DNA of 64,000 nt from Cytophagales bacterium (GCA_024742395.1 JANSYO010000003.1:1-64000), one strand, 5' to 3'; positions 1 through 10,074 are shown, counted from the first letter of the stretch. Made by a program: numbers and translations. Notes: generated from the sequence alone by a model not told the origin.

Positions 1-1
1 A

Positions 2-1834
2 CTTGACATCAGAGAATATCGAGTACAGCGAGTAAGAAGAAGCCTTTCTGCTAATCTGGATTATGACCTCTCAGCAAATCACTCCATTGGATTCTCTGCA
101 ATGTATAACTGGAGAGACGACTGGGAGAACAGATTCAGAATGCGAGTGAGTGAACTGGAAGATGCATTTGATGAAGGAAATTTCAATGTCAATGCTGATG
201 GCTCTATCCATATTCCGGAAGCAAGAGTAGAATATCAAACCAAAGGCGGGATTGATAATAACCGTGTGCAAAACAGAAGACTGGAAGATCAAAGGGTATA
301 TAACTACACACTGAATGGCAGACATCTTTTTGACAAACTATTGGCCACCTGGAATGTAACGATGGCTAAAGCCTCTGAAGAAAGACCAAACGAACGCTAT
401 ATAAGCTTCAGATCAAAGAAACAGGATGTTACAATGAACGTAACTGACAGTTATTTCCCTACGGTTTACCTTACAAACCGAGCAGACAATCTGGGCATAG
501 AACTAAATGAAATTACTGAACAATATCAGTATACTTTTGACCAGGACTTAAATGCAAAACTTGATTTCTCTCTGCCTTATTCTAAACAAGGTGTCATTAA
601 GTTTGGTGGAAGATACAGAAGTAAGCAAAAGCAAAGAGATCTGGAGTTTACAGAATACTCTGAACTGGCTGAAAGTATTCAAGTATTAAGTGATGTACAA
701 AACGCCGATTATTCCAATCCTGATTATTTAGTAGGTAGCCAGTACCAGGTAGGTACTTTTGCAACACCTGCTTTCCTTGGTGGCCTTGATTTAGCCAATC
801 CTTCACTTTTTGAAGCTGAGTCTGTGCCGGAGGAATATGTTCCGGGTAAATACAATGCCAATGAGACTATCACAGGAGCCTATGTTATGATTGATCAACA
901 AATCAGCCAAAAGTTTTCAGCTATCTTAGGACTTCGCTATGAAAATACGGCTATTGACTATACAGGTAACATTTACGACCTCGACGAAGAAACTTCCACC
1001 AAAGATAGTCGCAGTAATACGTACGGTAATTTCATGCCCGGTGTGCATTTAAAATATGATGCAGCCGAGAATACCATTTTCAGATTATCATGGACAAACA
1101 CCATTGCCAGACCTAATTATTTTGATCTGGTACCTTATGCATACTTCAGTGCACAGGATGCCGAGCTGGAGAGAGGTAACCCCGACCTGAAAGCTACCAC
1201 TGCTTCTAATCTGGATTTCATGGCAGAAAACTACTTTGAAAACGTAGGTATTCTTTCTGCAGGTGCTTTTTACAAAGACATAAACAATTTCATCTATTCG
1301 CAGACCTTGCAGAATTATAATGATCCGCAGTTTGGAAGCGACCTGGAGTACACATTACCAAGAAATGGGGGAACTGCTCAGGTATATGGAGCTGAAGTAT
1401 CTTTCCAACGTCAAATCTGGAAGGCCTTAGGTGTTTATGTAAATTATACCTACACAGAGTCATCTACCACCGGTATAGCTGAAAGAGAAGGAGATAATTT
1501 AGCTTTGCCAGGTACAGCTAACCATATGTTTAATGCTTCATTATCTTATGAAACAAAGAAATTTGTAGCACGTGCCTCAGTTAACTTTGCCAGCGATTAT
1601 ATCGATGAATTAGGGGGCAACTCTTTTGAAGATCGTTATTATGACAGACAAATGTTTTTAGATGTGAATGCCTCATACGCCTTTACACCTTCTTTAAGAG
1701 TTTATTTTGAAGGGAACAATTTGACAAATCAACCTTTAAGATATTATCAGGGTATTCGTTCAAGAACAATGCAGGCTGAATATTATAACGCTCGTCTTAA
1801 CTTTGGACTTAAATTCGATTTAAACAAAAACTAA
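2..1834 (+). CDS. TonB-dependent outer-membrane receptor, C-terminal part (5' end outside window)
   Basis: The frame is open from base 2, so the gene begins before the window; the first ATG inside (101) is internal. About 610 residues are present and all look like a TonB-dependent receptor barrel: alternating polar and aromatic strands, the segment RPNYFDLVPY followed by ERGNPDLKATT that recurs in these receptors, and a short C-terminal strand ending in FGLKFDLNKN. The plug, TonB box and signal peptide are not in view. It should import a substrate across the outer membrane using TonB energy. The secreted phosphatase starts 65 bases downstream on the same strand, which suggests uptake of a phosphorus-containing compound or of a phosphatase product; the substrate itself is inference. 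Confidence 0.88.
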   Translation, partial: LDIREYRVQRVRRSLSANLDYDLSANHSIGFSAMYNWRDDWENRFRMRVSELEDAFDEGNFNVNADGSIHIPEARVEYQTKGGIDNNRVQNRRLEDQRVYNYTLNGRHLFDKLLATWNVTMAKASEERPNERYISFRSKKQDVTMNVTDSYFPTVYLTNRADNLGIELNEITEQYQYTFDQDLNAKLDFSLPYSKQGVIKFGGRYRSKQKQRDLEFTEYSELAESIQVLSDVQNADYSNPDYLVGSQYQVGTFATPAFLGGLDLANPSLFEAESVPEEYVPGKYNANETITGAYVMIDQQISQKFSAILGLRYENTAIDYTGNIYDLDEETSTKDSRSNTYGNFMPGVHLKYDAAENTIFRLSWTNTIARPNYFDLVPYAYFSAQDAELERGNPDLKATTASNLDFMAENYFENVGILSAGAFYKDINNFIYSQTLQNYNDPQFGSDLEYTLPRNGGTAQVYGAEVSFQRQIWKALGVYVNYTYTESSTTGIAEREGDNLALPGTANHMFNASLSYETKKFVARASVNFASDYIDELGGNSFEDRYYDRQMFLDVNASYAFTPSLRVYFEGNNLTNQPLRYYQGIRSRTMQAEYYNARLNFGLKFDLNKN

Positions 1835-1856
1835 GACCTTATTCATCTAACTATAC

Positions 1857-1886
1857 AAATTGTCCGGTTTAACAACCGGGCAATTT
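1857..1886 (+). terminator. Hairpin between receptor and phosphatase genes
   Basis: CCGGTT (1864-1869) and AACCGG (1874-1879) form a 6-bp core with a TAAC loop, extended outward by a T.G wobble and A/T pairs to AAATTG...CAATTT, then TTTT. It resembles a weak intrinsic terminator or an intercistronic stem that lowers expression of the phosphatase gene, whose ATG is only 14 bases further on. Confidence 0.5.
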
Positions 1887-1899
1887 TACATTTTATCAT

Positions 1900-2844
1900 A
1901 TGAAGAAAATTATCATTCTATTGCTGAGCCTTTTGAGCTATCAGGCCACTTTTGCTCAAAAAAATAAGGTTAAAATCAGTAAGGAAATTACAAAAGACGA
2001 TGACGCCACAAGCGTATTTGTGATTGGCGACTGGGGAAGAAAAGGTGAATTTTACCAGCAGAAATTGGCCAATACAATGGGGAAAGTAGCCGAAAGAATA
2101 GAACCTGAATTCATTATTTCTACCGGCGACAATTTTTACCCAAACGGTGTGGCCTCGGTACAAGACCCTCAGTGGATGTCATCATTTGAAAACGTGTATT
2201 CCTCCTTTGCATTGAACTGCCCTTGGTATGTAGTGCTGGGCAATCATGACTACCGTGGCAATATACAGGCAGAAATAGAGTATACCAACATCAGCAGACG
2301 CTGGGAAATGCCCTCTCATTATTTCTCAAAGGAGATAGAGCTTGAAGATGGAAGCCGGGCTCTATTTGTTTATCTGGACACTAATCCGTTAAACGATGAA
2401 TACTACGAAGAGGAAAAATACAAAGACAAGGTTGCCAGTCAAGACACAACAAAGCAACTTCAATGGCTTGATCAGACGCTGGCAAACTCTACTGCCGACT
2501 GGAAAATAGTCACGGGTCACCATCCTATGTACACAGGTGGCAAACGTGCCGATGAACCTAATTATATCAAAAATCATCTGGACCATATATTTGCCAAACA
2601 TCAGGTAGATCTGTATTTGGCAGGCCACGAACACGATTTGCAACTTATTAAACCTGAAGGCCACACCTACCATATAGTATCTGGTGCAGGTTCTGAAATT
2701 AGAACTACCGGAAGAATGGAACATACCGTTTTTGCCGAGTCTATACAGGGTTTTGCCATGCTTGAAATGAAGAAAGAAGCGATCATGCTTTCGTTCATTA
2801 ATCATAAAGGAGAAAAGAATTTTTCCCAAATCATCCGAAAGTAA
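1900..2844 (+). CDS. Secreted purple-acid-phosphatase-like metallophosphoesterase
   Basis: This 314-residue protein has a Sec signal peptide (residues 1-19, cut near TFA-QK) and the full calcineurin-type metal motifs in order: GDWG (43-46), GDNFYPNG (76-83), GNHD (114-117), HHPMYTGG (about 207) and GHEHDLQ (about 241). The GDWG/GDNFY pattern is that of tartrate-resistant (purple) acid phosphatases, which carry a two-metal centre and release phosphate from organic phosphomonoesters. The expected site is the periplasm or cell surface. It follows a TonB-dependent receptor and ends at a strong terminator, so the two probably form one phosphate-scavenging unit. Exact substrate unknown. Confidence 0.88.
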   Translation: MKKIIILLLSLLSYQATFAQKNKVKISKEITKDDDATSVFVIGDWGRKGEFYQQKLANTMGKVAERIEPEFIISTGDNFYPNGVASVQDPQWMSSFENVYSSFALNCPWYVVLGNHDYRGNIQAEIEYTNISRRWEMPSHYFSKEIELEDGSRALFVYLDTNPLNDEYYEEEKYKDKVASQDTTKQLQWLDQTLANSTADWKIVTGHHPMYTGGKRADEPNYIKNHLDHIFAKHQVDLYLAGHEHDLQLIKPEGHTYHIVSGAGSEIRTTGRMEHTVFAESIQGFAMLEMKKEAIMLSFINHKGEKNFSQIIRK

Positions 2845-2874
2845 TTCTGACTGATTAAGTAGTTCTAACTTTTG

Positions 2875-2910
2875 AAAAGCCTCTGTTCTGTCATCAGAAC
2901 AGAGGCTTTT
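2875..2910 (+). terminator. Strong rho-independent terminator
   Basis: A perfect 16-bp stem (AAAAGCCTCTGTTCTG, then loop TCAT, then its complement) followed by T residues ends the receptor-phosphatase unit 31 bases after the phosphatase stop. Confidence 0.9.
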
Positions 2911-3029
2911 TTGCATTAAAAATCTTAAATCTAATTGTTAAGAAATTGTACTAACAGGGCTCTTTTAGCAGCCTTTTATTAAATATCATTTAACATTTCA
3001 TTGATGTGGAGGTTTCACTCGCTTCTCAC

Positions 3030-3057
3030 TTTTGTGGCGGCTTTAGAAGCCACAAAA
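3030..3057 (+). promoter_or_regulatory. Stem-loop in the leader of the SusC gene
   Basis: TTTTGTGGC (3030-3038) and GCCACAAAA (3049-3057) form a 9-bp perfect stem 30 bases before the SusC ATG. It has no T-run of its own and is not an obvious terminator. A CACTTTTG sequence (3027-3034, one base off TAnnTTTG) overlaps its left arm, so it may be part of the promoter region instead of an RNA element. Confidence 0.35.
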
Positions 3058-3087
3058 TCTTTACTCCTAAACACAAAATGAAATCGT

Positions 3088-6000
3088 ATGAGAAGTAAAC
3101 TTCTACAATTCAAAGGTTTGAGCATTAGCTTTTTACCTGTACTATTCATTCTCTTCAATACGGGCTTTGCCATTGCACAAAGCACGGTTTCCGGTACGGT
3201 TAAGGACTTATCCGGAATGAACCTGCCGGGTGTTAGTGTGATTATCAAAGGATCACTTACAGGAACTACCACAGATATGGATGGAAAATATTCTATCACC
3301 GTCCCGGGTTCTCAGTCTGTACTTGTTTATTCTTCAATTGGTTTTCAGCCACTGGAGGAAACTGTGGGCAACAGAAGTCAGATTAATGTACAGCTTTCTG
3401 AAGACACCAAATCACTAAACGAGGTAGTCGTAACTGCTTTAGGTATTAAAAAGGATGCCAGAAGAATCGGGGTGGCTATTCAGTCTGTAGATGGAGCCTC
3501 CACTGTGAAAGCTCGCGAACCCAATGCCATAAATGCCCTGGTAGGTAAAGTGGCCGGACTGACCATTGGTGCCCAGCCTGAGCTGTTAAGAAAGCCAAAC
3601 ATCTCTTTAAGAGGTAACACAGATGTGCTTTTTGTAGTAGATGGCGTACCAGTAAATTCAGATACTTGGAACGTTAACCCTGACGACATTGAAACTTACT
3701 CTGTACTAAAAGGGGCGTCAGCCGCGGCACTCTATGGTTTTCGTGGAAAAAACGGAGCCATTTTAATTACCACCAAACGCGGTTCCTCAGACAAAAGAGG
3801 ATTTCAGGTAGATTTTAATAGCTCTACTATGATTGATAACGGATTCATTTCCATTCCGAAAGTTCAGGATGAATATGGTCCGGGAGATCACGGAAAATAC
3901 TGGTTTGTAGATGGTAAAGGAGGTGGACTTAATGACGGTGACTATGACGGCGGCTGGGGTCCAAAATTTGACGGGCAGCCTATTTCTCAATACGACTCCC
4001 CTATTGACCCTCTTACAGGTGAGCGTATTCCTACTCTATACATAGCCCGCGGTAAAGACAACCTCACTCGTTTTCTGGAGCCGGGTATTTTGAGTACAAA
4101 CAATATATCTGTTTCTTCTTCAGGCGAGAAATACAACATTCGCCTCTCGGGTTCCAATACATTTCAGAAAGGTTTGGTACCAAACACGAAGCTTGACATA
4201 GTGAACTTTAACATGACCACTGATTATACCTTCTCAGACCGTCTGAAGTTCTCCTCCGGTTTACAATTTAACCGTCAGGCCAGTCCAAATTTCCCGGATA
4301 TCAACTATGGTCCTAACTCCATTATTTACAACATGATTTTTTGGGGTGCGGCAGACTGGGACGTTGATGACATGAGAGATTACTGGCAGCCCGGCAAAGA
4401 AGGAATACAGCAGATTTATGCCGAATACCAGCGTTACAACAATCCCTATTTCATGAGTTATGAATGGCTAAGAAGTCATCACAAATCTGACATCATAGGA
4501 CAAGCCTCTATGACTTATGACATCACAGATTATCTGGATGTCATGCTTAGAACACAAGTAACTACCTGGGATTTACTCAGAACAGAGAAAATGCCCTATT
4601 CTGCCGGAGCTTACGGCCGGGATGAAAGAAGAGGGGATTACAGAGAGGATCGTCGTAATCTGTTTGAAAACAACACCGACCTGCTTATTAGATTTGACAA
4701 GGATATCGTATCAGGTCTAAATGCCAAAATCTGGGCCGGAGGTAATATCAGAAACTTTTCTTACAGCTCTAATTATGCCTCTACTGACTACTTGAACGTA
4801 CCCGGACTTTATAATTTCAGCAACTCCTCCAATCCCGGAAAGTTTGCCAATTTCAACTCGGCAATGCGTGTGAACTCAGCCTATTATTCAGCTGACTTCT
4901 CATTGAAGAATTATGTAACACTTTCTACTACGGGCCGTTTAGATAAGCTTTCTACTCTACCCGAAGGAAATAATACTTTCTTTTATCCTTCTGTAGCTTT
5001 AGCGACTTCTTTAACTGATTATCTTCCATTGCCTACCTTTATCAGTTATGCCAAGCTTAGAGGTTCTTACGCCAATGTGAAGGATGGTTTAACGCAGTCA
5101 AGCATAGGCACTACGCCTTCTATTTCTAGCAGCAATCCATTAGGATATGGTGATCAGTATTATTCACCCTATGATGGACCTTCCTATCAAAATTCGGCCG
5201 TTTATTCTATTTTGACTTCGTATAATAATCTGCCTTCAGCTACCTATACAAACACCCTGAACAATCCAGATCTTCAGCCCAGCTCTACCTCCCAGGCCGA
5301 AATGGGGATAGATTTGAAGTTTTTACAAAACAGATTAGGTTTTGATGCCACATATTTCATCTCGGATGAGGGTCCTAAGATTTTCCAATTGCCGGTTTCA
5401 AGCACCACGGGTTACTCAGCCGCACTTGTTAACGGTATTAAAACACAGAAAAAGGGGCTTGAGCTATCTTTAACTGGTACCCCTATAAAAAATCTGAAAG
5501 GATTAACCTGGGACATATTAGCCAACTGGTCTACGTATAAAGAGACCTTAACCGAGATTTATCCCGGGGTAGAGAGCTTAAACACTTTCTTTAAAGTAGG
5601 CGACAGGCTCGATAAATTCTATGGGCGTGCTTTTGTAAGAACACCGGAAGGAGAAATCATCAATGATGCGAGTGGTCGTCCTATTTATGCTCCTGTTTCT
5701 CAATTTTTAGGATACACCAATCCTGATTTCGTGTTCGGTTTGAATAACAAATTCAATTATAAGAATGTAAGCCTGAGTTTCCAGTTTGACGGCAGAATAG
5801 GCGGTGTCATCACCAACTATGTTCAGAAACAAACCTTCAGAGGCGGACGTCATATTGCCACCGTACAAGGCGAAATGGGAGAAGCAAGATACCAGGATTA
5901 CCTGGGTGTAAAATCCTATGTAGGTCAGGGTGTTCAGGTTACAAATGGTGCACAAATAAACTTTGACGCCGATGGTAAAGTCACCAATTACGATGAGTTA

Positions 6001-6309
6001 AGTTATACGCCTAACACAACTGAACAATACCTGCAAGACTGGGTAAGCCGATACTACAATACAGACGAGGGCAATCTAATGAGCCGTTCTTTTGGTATGC
6101 TTAGAGAGGTGGTGATAGGTTATAATCTGCCACAAGAGTGGTTTGGTAAAACTATCCAAAACGTAAGCGTTTCATTGGTGGGTCGTAACCTCCTTTATTT
6201 TGCTGAGAAAAAGGATCTTGACCTCAATCAGTACATCAGTGGTAACTCTTCAGATGTACAAACACCTTCTACCAGAAGATACGGTATCAACTTCAACTTT
6301 ACTTTCTAA
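3088..6309 (+). CDS. SusC/RagA-family TonB-linked outer membrane transporter
   Basis: At 1073 residues this has the usual SusC size and order: signal peptide (about 1-31, ending AIAQS), a carboxypeptidase-regulatory-like beta domain (about 34-107, with VSGTVKD and GKYSI), a TonB-box-like segment LNEVVVTALGIKK (about 109-121), a plug with GLTIGAQPE and YGFRGKNGAILITTKRG, and a barrel ending in the aromatic strand GINFNFTF. SusC proteins form the outer-membrane channel and bind a SusD lipoprotein lid. The SusD-like gene follows 25 bases downstream. The next metabolic genes on the plus strand handle phosphonates, so a phosphonate-bearing substrate is a reasonable but unproven guess. Confidence 0.92.
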   Translation: MRSKLLQFKGLSISFLPVLFILFNTGFAIAQSTVSGTVKDLSGMNLPGVSVIIKGSLTGTTTDMDGKYSITVPGSQSVLVYSSIGFQPLEETVGNRSQINVQLSEDTKSLNEVVVTALGIKKDARRIGVAIQSVDGASTVKAREPNAINALVGKVAGLTIGAQPELLRKPNISLRGNTDVLFVVDGVPVNSDTWNVNPDDIETYSVLKGASAAALYGFRGKNGAILITTKRGSSDKRGFQVDFNSSTMIDNGFISIPKVQDEYGPGDHGKYWFVDGKGGGLNDGDYDGGWGPKFDGQPISQYDSPIDPLTGERIPTLYIARGKDNLTRFLEPGILSTNNISVSSSGEKYNIRLSGSNTFQKGLVPNTKLDIVNFNMTTDYTFSDRLKFSSGLQFNRQASPNFPDINYGPNSIIYNMIFWGAADWDVDDMRDYWQPGKEGIQQIYAEYQRYNNPYFMSYEWLRSHHKSDIIGQASMTYDITDYLDVMLRTQVTTWDLLRTEKMPYSAGAYGRDERRGDYREDRRNLFENNTDLLIRFDKDIVSGLNAKIWAGGNIRNFSYSSNYASTDYLNVPGLYNFSNSSNPGKFANFNSAMRVNSAYYSADFSLKNYVTLSTTGRLDKLSTLPEGNNTFFYPSVALATSLTDYLPLPTFISYAKLRGSYANVKDGLTQSSIGTTPSISSSNPLGYGDQYYSPYDGPSYQNSAVYSILTSYNNLPSATYTNTLNNPDLQPSSTSQAEMGIDLKFLQNRLGFDATYFISDEGPKIFQLPVSSTTGYSAALVNGIKTQKKGLELSLTGTPIKNLKGLTWDILANWSTYKETLTEIYPGVESLNTFFKVGDRLDKFYGRAFVRTPEGEIINDASGRPIYAPVSQFLGYTNPDFVFGLNNKFNYKNVSLSFQFDGRIGGVITNYVQKQTFRGGRHIATVQGEMGEARYQDYLGVKSYVGQGVQVTNGAQINFDADGKVTNYDELSYTPNTTEQYLQDWVSRYYNTDEGNLMSRSFGMLREVVIGYNLPQEWFGKTIQNVSVSLVGRNLLYFAEKKDLDLNQYISGNSSDVQTPSTRRYGINFNFTF

Positions 6310-6334
6310 TCAATTGATTATAAAAGATATTAAA

Positions 6335-7921
6335 ATGAAAAGAATATTCTTATCCTTTCTATTCCTTGGTCTATTAACCTTTAGCAGCTGCGAAGACGAC
6401 TTTGCAACGCTGGAGAAAGACCCCAATCGCCCGGTAAATGTGCCGGCCGCACTGGTATTGAAAGAAGTACAATATGCCATGTATATCAATACCGGTCGCC
6501 CATTTAGCGGAGAAATGCGATGGAACCAATTTTACTGCTCAAACTATAATTACTACGCCACAAACGAGTATACATGGACAGAAATGCCAAACCACTTTTA
6601 TACACTTAAGAATGTCATAAAAATGGAAGAAGAAGCTCTGAGAGCTGGTGCCGATGCGGTAAACCCGTACTCCGCCACGGCTAAATTTTTCAAAGCCTTC
6701 TTTTATGATCAGATGACCAAACGAGTGGGTGATCTGCCTTTATCTTCTGCTTTGCAAGGCTCTGAGAACTTTGAGCCCGGCTACGATTCTCAGAAGGAAA
6801 TTTACAAGCAAATTTTGACTTGGTTAGACCAGGCCAACACAGAGATGGCTGAATTGATTGCTGCGGGCGAAGGTGATCTAAACGGCGACATTTATTTTAA
6901 CGGCGATCTTAAACAATGGCAAAAAGTAGTCAATGCATTTCAATTGAGAGTCTTAACTACACTCAGTGCCAAAGAATCGGATGCTGATTTAAATGTGAAA
7001 ACAAGATTTTCTCAAATTCTATCAAACCCCGCTAAATATCCACTTTTAACTGGTTTGGAAGACAATTTAGAGTTCATCAGCAATCAGTTTAATAAGTATC
7101 CTTCAAACCCGGATAACTTTGGGTTTGACGCCACCCGTCAAAACATGTCTGCCGCCTATGTAGAGCGTCTAAAAGAACGCAAAGATCCTCGTCTTTTCAA
7201 AACAACAGAACCTACAGGTGCCGATATGAAAGCAGGTAAGCAGCCTTCTGATTTCTCTGCTTATTTGGGAGCCAGCTCCGGTGAAGATCTGGCCGACATG
7301 TCTTTCAAGGCAGGAACAAGCAATGGAACCTTTGCTCCGGGATCTTATTCCTTTCAGAACAGAAACCGCTATTACACAAACTACGAAGGAGAAGCCACTT
7401 TCATTGTAGGCTATCCTGAAATGTGTTTTAATATTGCCGAAGGTATACACAGAGGATGGGCAAGCTCTTCCAGTGCCGAAAGCTGGTACACCAAAGGGAT
7501 AGAAGCTTCTTTTGAGTTTTATGGCATTAACTCAGGCACCAATACATTCACTTACTCAAAAACAGGAGGAAAAGCTGCTGACGATTTCGAAAATTTCCAG
7601 TATGATTTTGACCTTCAAGAGTATTTAGCTCAGCCAAACGTAAAATATACTGCTGACAACAAAGGTCTTGAGCAAATTATTACACAGAAATATTTGGCCT
7701 TCTTTATGAACTCAGGCATGGAGGCCTACTTTAACTGGAGGAGAACGGGTTTTCCTGAATTCTATACCGGAGTAGGTACCGGAAATTCTGGAAGAATAGC
7801 CATCAGATGGCAATACCCATACTCTGAAAGAACCACGAATGCCCAAAACTATAAGACGGCCATAGACAGCCAATTTAGTGGTAAAGATGATATCAACGAG
7901 AAAATTTGGCTCCTTAAATAA
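6335..7921 (+). CDS. SusD/RagB-like nutrient-binding outer membrane lipoprotein
   Basis: The start is set at ATG 6335 (528 residues), which places a lipoprotein signal at the N-terminus (MKRIFLSF... with lipobox LTFSSC, Cys about 20); an upstream in-frame ATG at 6200 lies inside the SusC gene and would bury this signal. The body looks like the SusD-like_2 group of lipoproteins (NRPVNVPAAL near the start, FFKAFFYDQMTKRVGDLP, FMNSGMEAYFNWRRTGFPEF near the end). It is expected to sit on the cell surface as the lid of the SusC channel. It is cotranscribed with susC and followed by a terminator. Confidence 0.9.
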   Translation: MKRIFLSFLFLGLLTFSSCEDDFATLEKDPNRPVNVPAALVLKEVQYAMYINTGRPFSGEMRWNQFYCSNYNYYATNEYTWTEMPNHFYTLKNVIKMEEEALRAGADAVNPYSATAKFFKAFFYDQMTKRVGDLPLSSALQGSENFEPGYDSQKEIYKQILTWLDQANTEMAELIAAGEGDLNGDIYFNGDLKQWQKVVNAFQLRVLTTLSAKESDADLNVKTRFSQILSNPAKYPLLTGLEDNLEFISNQFNKYPSNPDNFGFDATRQNMSAAYVERLKERKDPRLFKTTEPTGADMKAGKQPSDFSAYLGASSGEDLADMSFKAGTSNGTFAPGSYSFQNRNRYYTNYEGEATFIVGYPEMCFNIAEGIHRGWASSSSAESWYTKGIEASFEFYGINSGTNTFTYSKTGGKAADDFENFQYDFDLQEYLAQPNVKYTADNKGLEQIITQKYLAFFMNSGMEAYFNWRRTGFPEFYTGVGTGNSGRIAIRWQYPYSERTTNAQNYKTAIDSQFSGKDDINEKIWLLK

Positions 7922-7965
7922 GCCTAAAGAGCAATTGAGATAGTACTTAAATTGATGGTGTATTT

Positions 7966-8001
7966 AGACCCGTTTTGAATTTCAAGGCGGGTCTTTTTTT
8001 T
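7966..8001 (+). terminator. Rho-independent terminator after SusD-like gene
   Basis: AGACCCG (7966-7972) pairs with CGGGTCT (7988-7994) around an inner TTGAA/TTCAA pairing, followed by a run of eight T residues. Confidence 0.85.
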
Positions 8002-8072
8002 ATAAAACTGAATCAGCCGCTGCACATACGACCAAGCCAATATTAATTTTTCGCAATCTTAATATTAAATAA

Positions 8073-8103
8073 TTGTTAATTCTTAGGTAATAATATATGT
8101 TTG
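8073..8103 (+). promoter_or_regulatory. Bacteroidota-type promoter
   Basis: TTG (8073-8075), 20 bases, then TATGTTTG (8096-8103), an exact match to the Bacteroidota housekeeping pattern TTG-N19-21-TAnnTTTG. The predicted transcription start near 8108 lies past the TTG codon at 8101 and so selects ATG 8122 as the start of the next gene. Confidence 0.7.
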
Positions 8104-8121
8104 ATAATATATCTCACCAAT

Positions 8122-8499
8122 ATGAATCAAGCATTTTCTATCCTTATTCTGTTTTTATTGACCTCATGCAGTAGCAAGACCTATGTCCTAGAAAAAACAT
8201 CTTCTATACCTATAGCAGACTATACTCATTCTTTTGCCATAGTCAGTATGAGTGATGCCAATGAAACTGAGCAAAAACTAGAAAGACTAGCCCGTAAACA
8301 CTTAATAAAGGCTAAATGGAGGTATGACGAGCAAAACCCGGATTTCTTACTGACACTATCTTATAAAAGCGGGTATGTACACATGAATTTACTTAATGCC
8401 CAAACCTATGCCTGTAAGTGGCAAGGCAAAGTCTCTTCACTGGGAAACCCAAAGGATAATATGCAACTAGACAGAGCCATGTGGGCAGCTCTACGATAA
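8122..8499 (+). CDS. Small lipoprotein, possibly DUF4136-like
   Basis: A 125-residue protein with a lipoprotein signal (MNQAFSILILFLLTSC, Cys 16). The rest has an order like DUF4136 lipoproteins: a Y..SFAIVSM strand, a helix of LERLARKHL, then the phrase NPDFLLTLSYKS, but it is shorter than the roughly 170-190 residues usual for that family, so the assignment is tentative. It has its own promoter and meets the GH3 gene tail to tail with a 12-base gap. No function is known. Confidence 0.65.
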   Translation: MNQAFSILILFLLTSCSSKTYVLEKTSSIPIADYTHSFAIVSMSDANETEQKLERLARKHLIKAKWRYDEQNPDFLLTLSYKSGYVHMNLLNAQTYACKWQGKVSSLGNPKDNMQLDRAMWAALR

Positions 8500-8511
8500 A
8501 TCAAATCTTAT

Positions 8512-10074
8512 TTACTTATAAGTCCTAGTGTGCGTAGCTAAAAACTCTTCCCAAGAGGACTGATTAACACCTTTAAGTACTCTGGGGAATTTGTGCTGAC
8601 CTCCTACTTTTCCTTTCAATTTCATCCACTCCAGAAAGAACGAAGTAGGCAGAACTTCTAATTCTATGCTTTCTAAAGCATGTTTTCTTTCAACTGCGTA
8701 ATCATCATTGAGCTTCTTTAATTTTTTATCGATGTATCTGGCGAGTTCTTTTTGATTTACTTTATTATCAGTGCCTATGTACCATTGATGACCAAAAAGA
8801 CCGTTTTCGTTTCTTTTTCCTAGTACAGTAAATTCTTTGATAACAATACCAAAATGTTTGGCAGCTTTCTTTACGGCCACATTCAGATTATCTATGGAAA
8901 TATGCTCTCCACACAAACTAAGAAAATGCTTGGTTCGGCCCGTAATTTTAAACTCGGCCAGTTTCAAATTTGTAAATCGAACGGTATCTCCTATCAGGTA
9001 TCTCCAGGCACCTGAACAAGTGCTTATTAAAAGAGCATAGTCAGTATTCTCATTTACTTCGTGAATCATCAGCGTTTTGGGCCTGTTTTTGATGTTTCCA
9101 TCAGAGTCAAAATTCTCTTCATTAAAAGGTACAAATTCAAAGAAAACACCGTTGTTTAGAATCAATTGCAGATTCCCCCCGGGTCTGACCTGGATGCCCA
9201 GAAATCCTTCAGAGGCAAGGTAGGTTTCTATGAAATGAACTTTCTGTCCAAAGAGTTTATCAAAGCCTTCTTTATAGGGCTCAAGTGAAACCCCACCCCA
9301 AGCATAAGCTTTAAGATTTGGCCATATCTCATGAATGTTATCCACTTCATTTTCTTCCAGAATTTTCTCGATCAAAATCTGTATCCAAGCCGGCACTCCG
9401 GCTAAAAATGCCACATCCCAGCTCCGGGCACATTTAGCCATTTTATCTAGTTTGGCTTCCCAGTCTGTCTCCCGTGCTATCTCAGAGCCGGGTTTGTAAA
9501 ACCGCTGAAACCAAATGGGCATGTTTTTTTGAGTGATACCACTGAGATCCCCCTCGAAATGATCATCTACTACTTTTAAGGAGGTGCTGCCACCTACCAT
9601 TAAATATGATTTCTCCAGAATCTCCGGGCTAATGTCAAAGTAATTCGCCAAAGTAACCATTTGACTCACCCCTGCTTTTCGTATCGCCTTGATCATTTCC
9701 TTACTCACCGGAATGTACTTTGAGGAAGCATCTGAGGTGCCCGAGCTTAAAGCAAAATTCTTTATTCTGCCCGGCCAGGCCACATTCGCTTTTCCTTTTC
9801 TCGTTTTATGCCACCATTCTTCATCCATGGTTTGATAATCATATACAGGAATGATGTGTTTATACAATTCGTAAAAATCTGCCCCTTTCTTTTTACTAAT
9901 TAGTTTATGGATTTTACTGAAATGATATTTCTGACCAAACTCCGTATTTCTGGCTTCATGCAAGAGTTCCTCCAGTACATCCTTTTGCCATTTAAAGGGC
10001 TTTGGTTTGTCAAAATTCTTAAGTCGTGCGGCTATTTTCACACCGCTCTGAATTAGTTTTCCTATTACGGGCAT
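8512..10074 (-). CDS. GH3 auxin-responsive-promoter family protein (adenylate-forming fold)
   Basis: 520 residues, the usual length of bacterial GH3 proteins. The ATP-binding signature ALSSGTSDASSKYIP lies at about 108-122, and LMIHEVNENTDYALLISTCSGAWRYLIGDTVRF and FKITGRTKHFLSLCGEHIS follow as in the family. Plant GH3 enzymes join amino acids to acids such as auxin or jasmonate through an acyl-adenylate; the bacterial substrates are unknown. It appears to be a single gene. The cytoplasmic location is inferred from the absence of a signal peptide. Confidence 0.88.
   Translation of the reverse strand: MPVIGKLIQSGVKIAARLKNFDKPKPFKWQKDVLEELLHEARNTEFGQKYHFSKIHKLISKKKGADFYELYKHIIPVYDYQTMDEEWWHKTRKGKANVAWPGRIKNFALSSGTSDASSKYIPVSKEMIKAIRKAGVSQMVTLANYFDISPEILEKSYLMVGGSTSLKVVDDHFEGDLSGITQKNMPIWFQRFYKPGSEIARETDWEAKLDKMAKCARSWDVAFLAGVPAWIQILIEKILEENEVDNIHEIWPNLKAYAWGGVSLEPYKEGFDKLFGQKVHFIETYLASEGFLGIQVRPGGNLQLILNNGVFFEFVPFNEENFDSDGNIKNRPKTLMIHEVNENTDYALLISTCSGAWRYLIGDTVRFTNLKLAEFKITGRTKHFLSLCGEHISIDNLNVAVKKAAKHFGIVIKEFTVLGKRNENGLFGHQWYIGTDNKVNQKELARYIDKKLKKLNDDYAVERKHALESIELEVLPTSFFLEWMKLKGKVGGQHKFPRVLKGVNQSSWEEFLATHTRTYK

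Noticed and set aside
101-103. ATG as the start of the first TonB receptor
   Set aside because: The frame is open from base 2, and the encoded residues before it are barrel strands; a receptor cannot begin there.
6200-6334. Upstream start for the SusD-like gene
   Set aside because: It lies inside the SusC coding region and hides the lipoprotein signal that begins at 6335.
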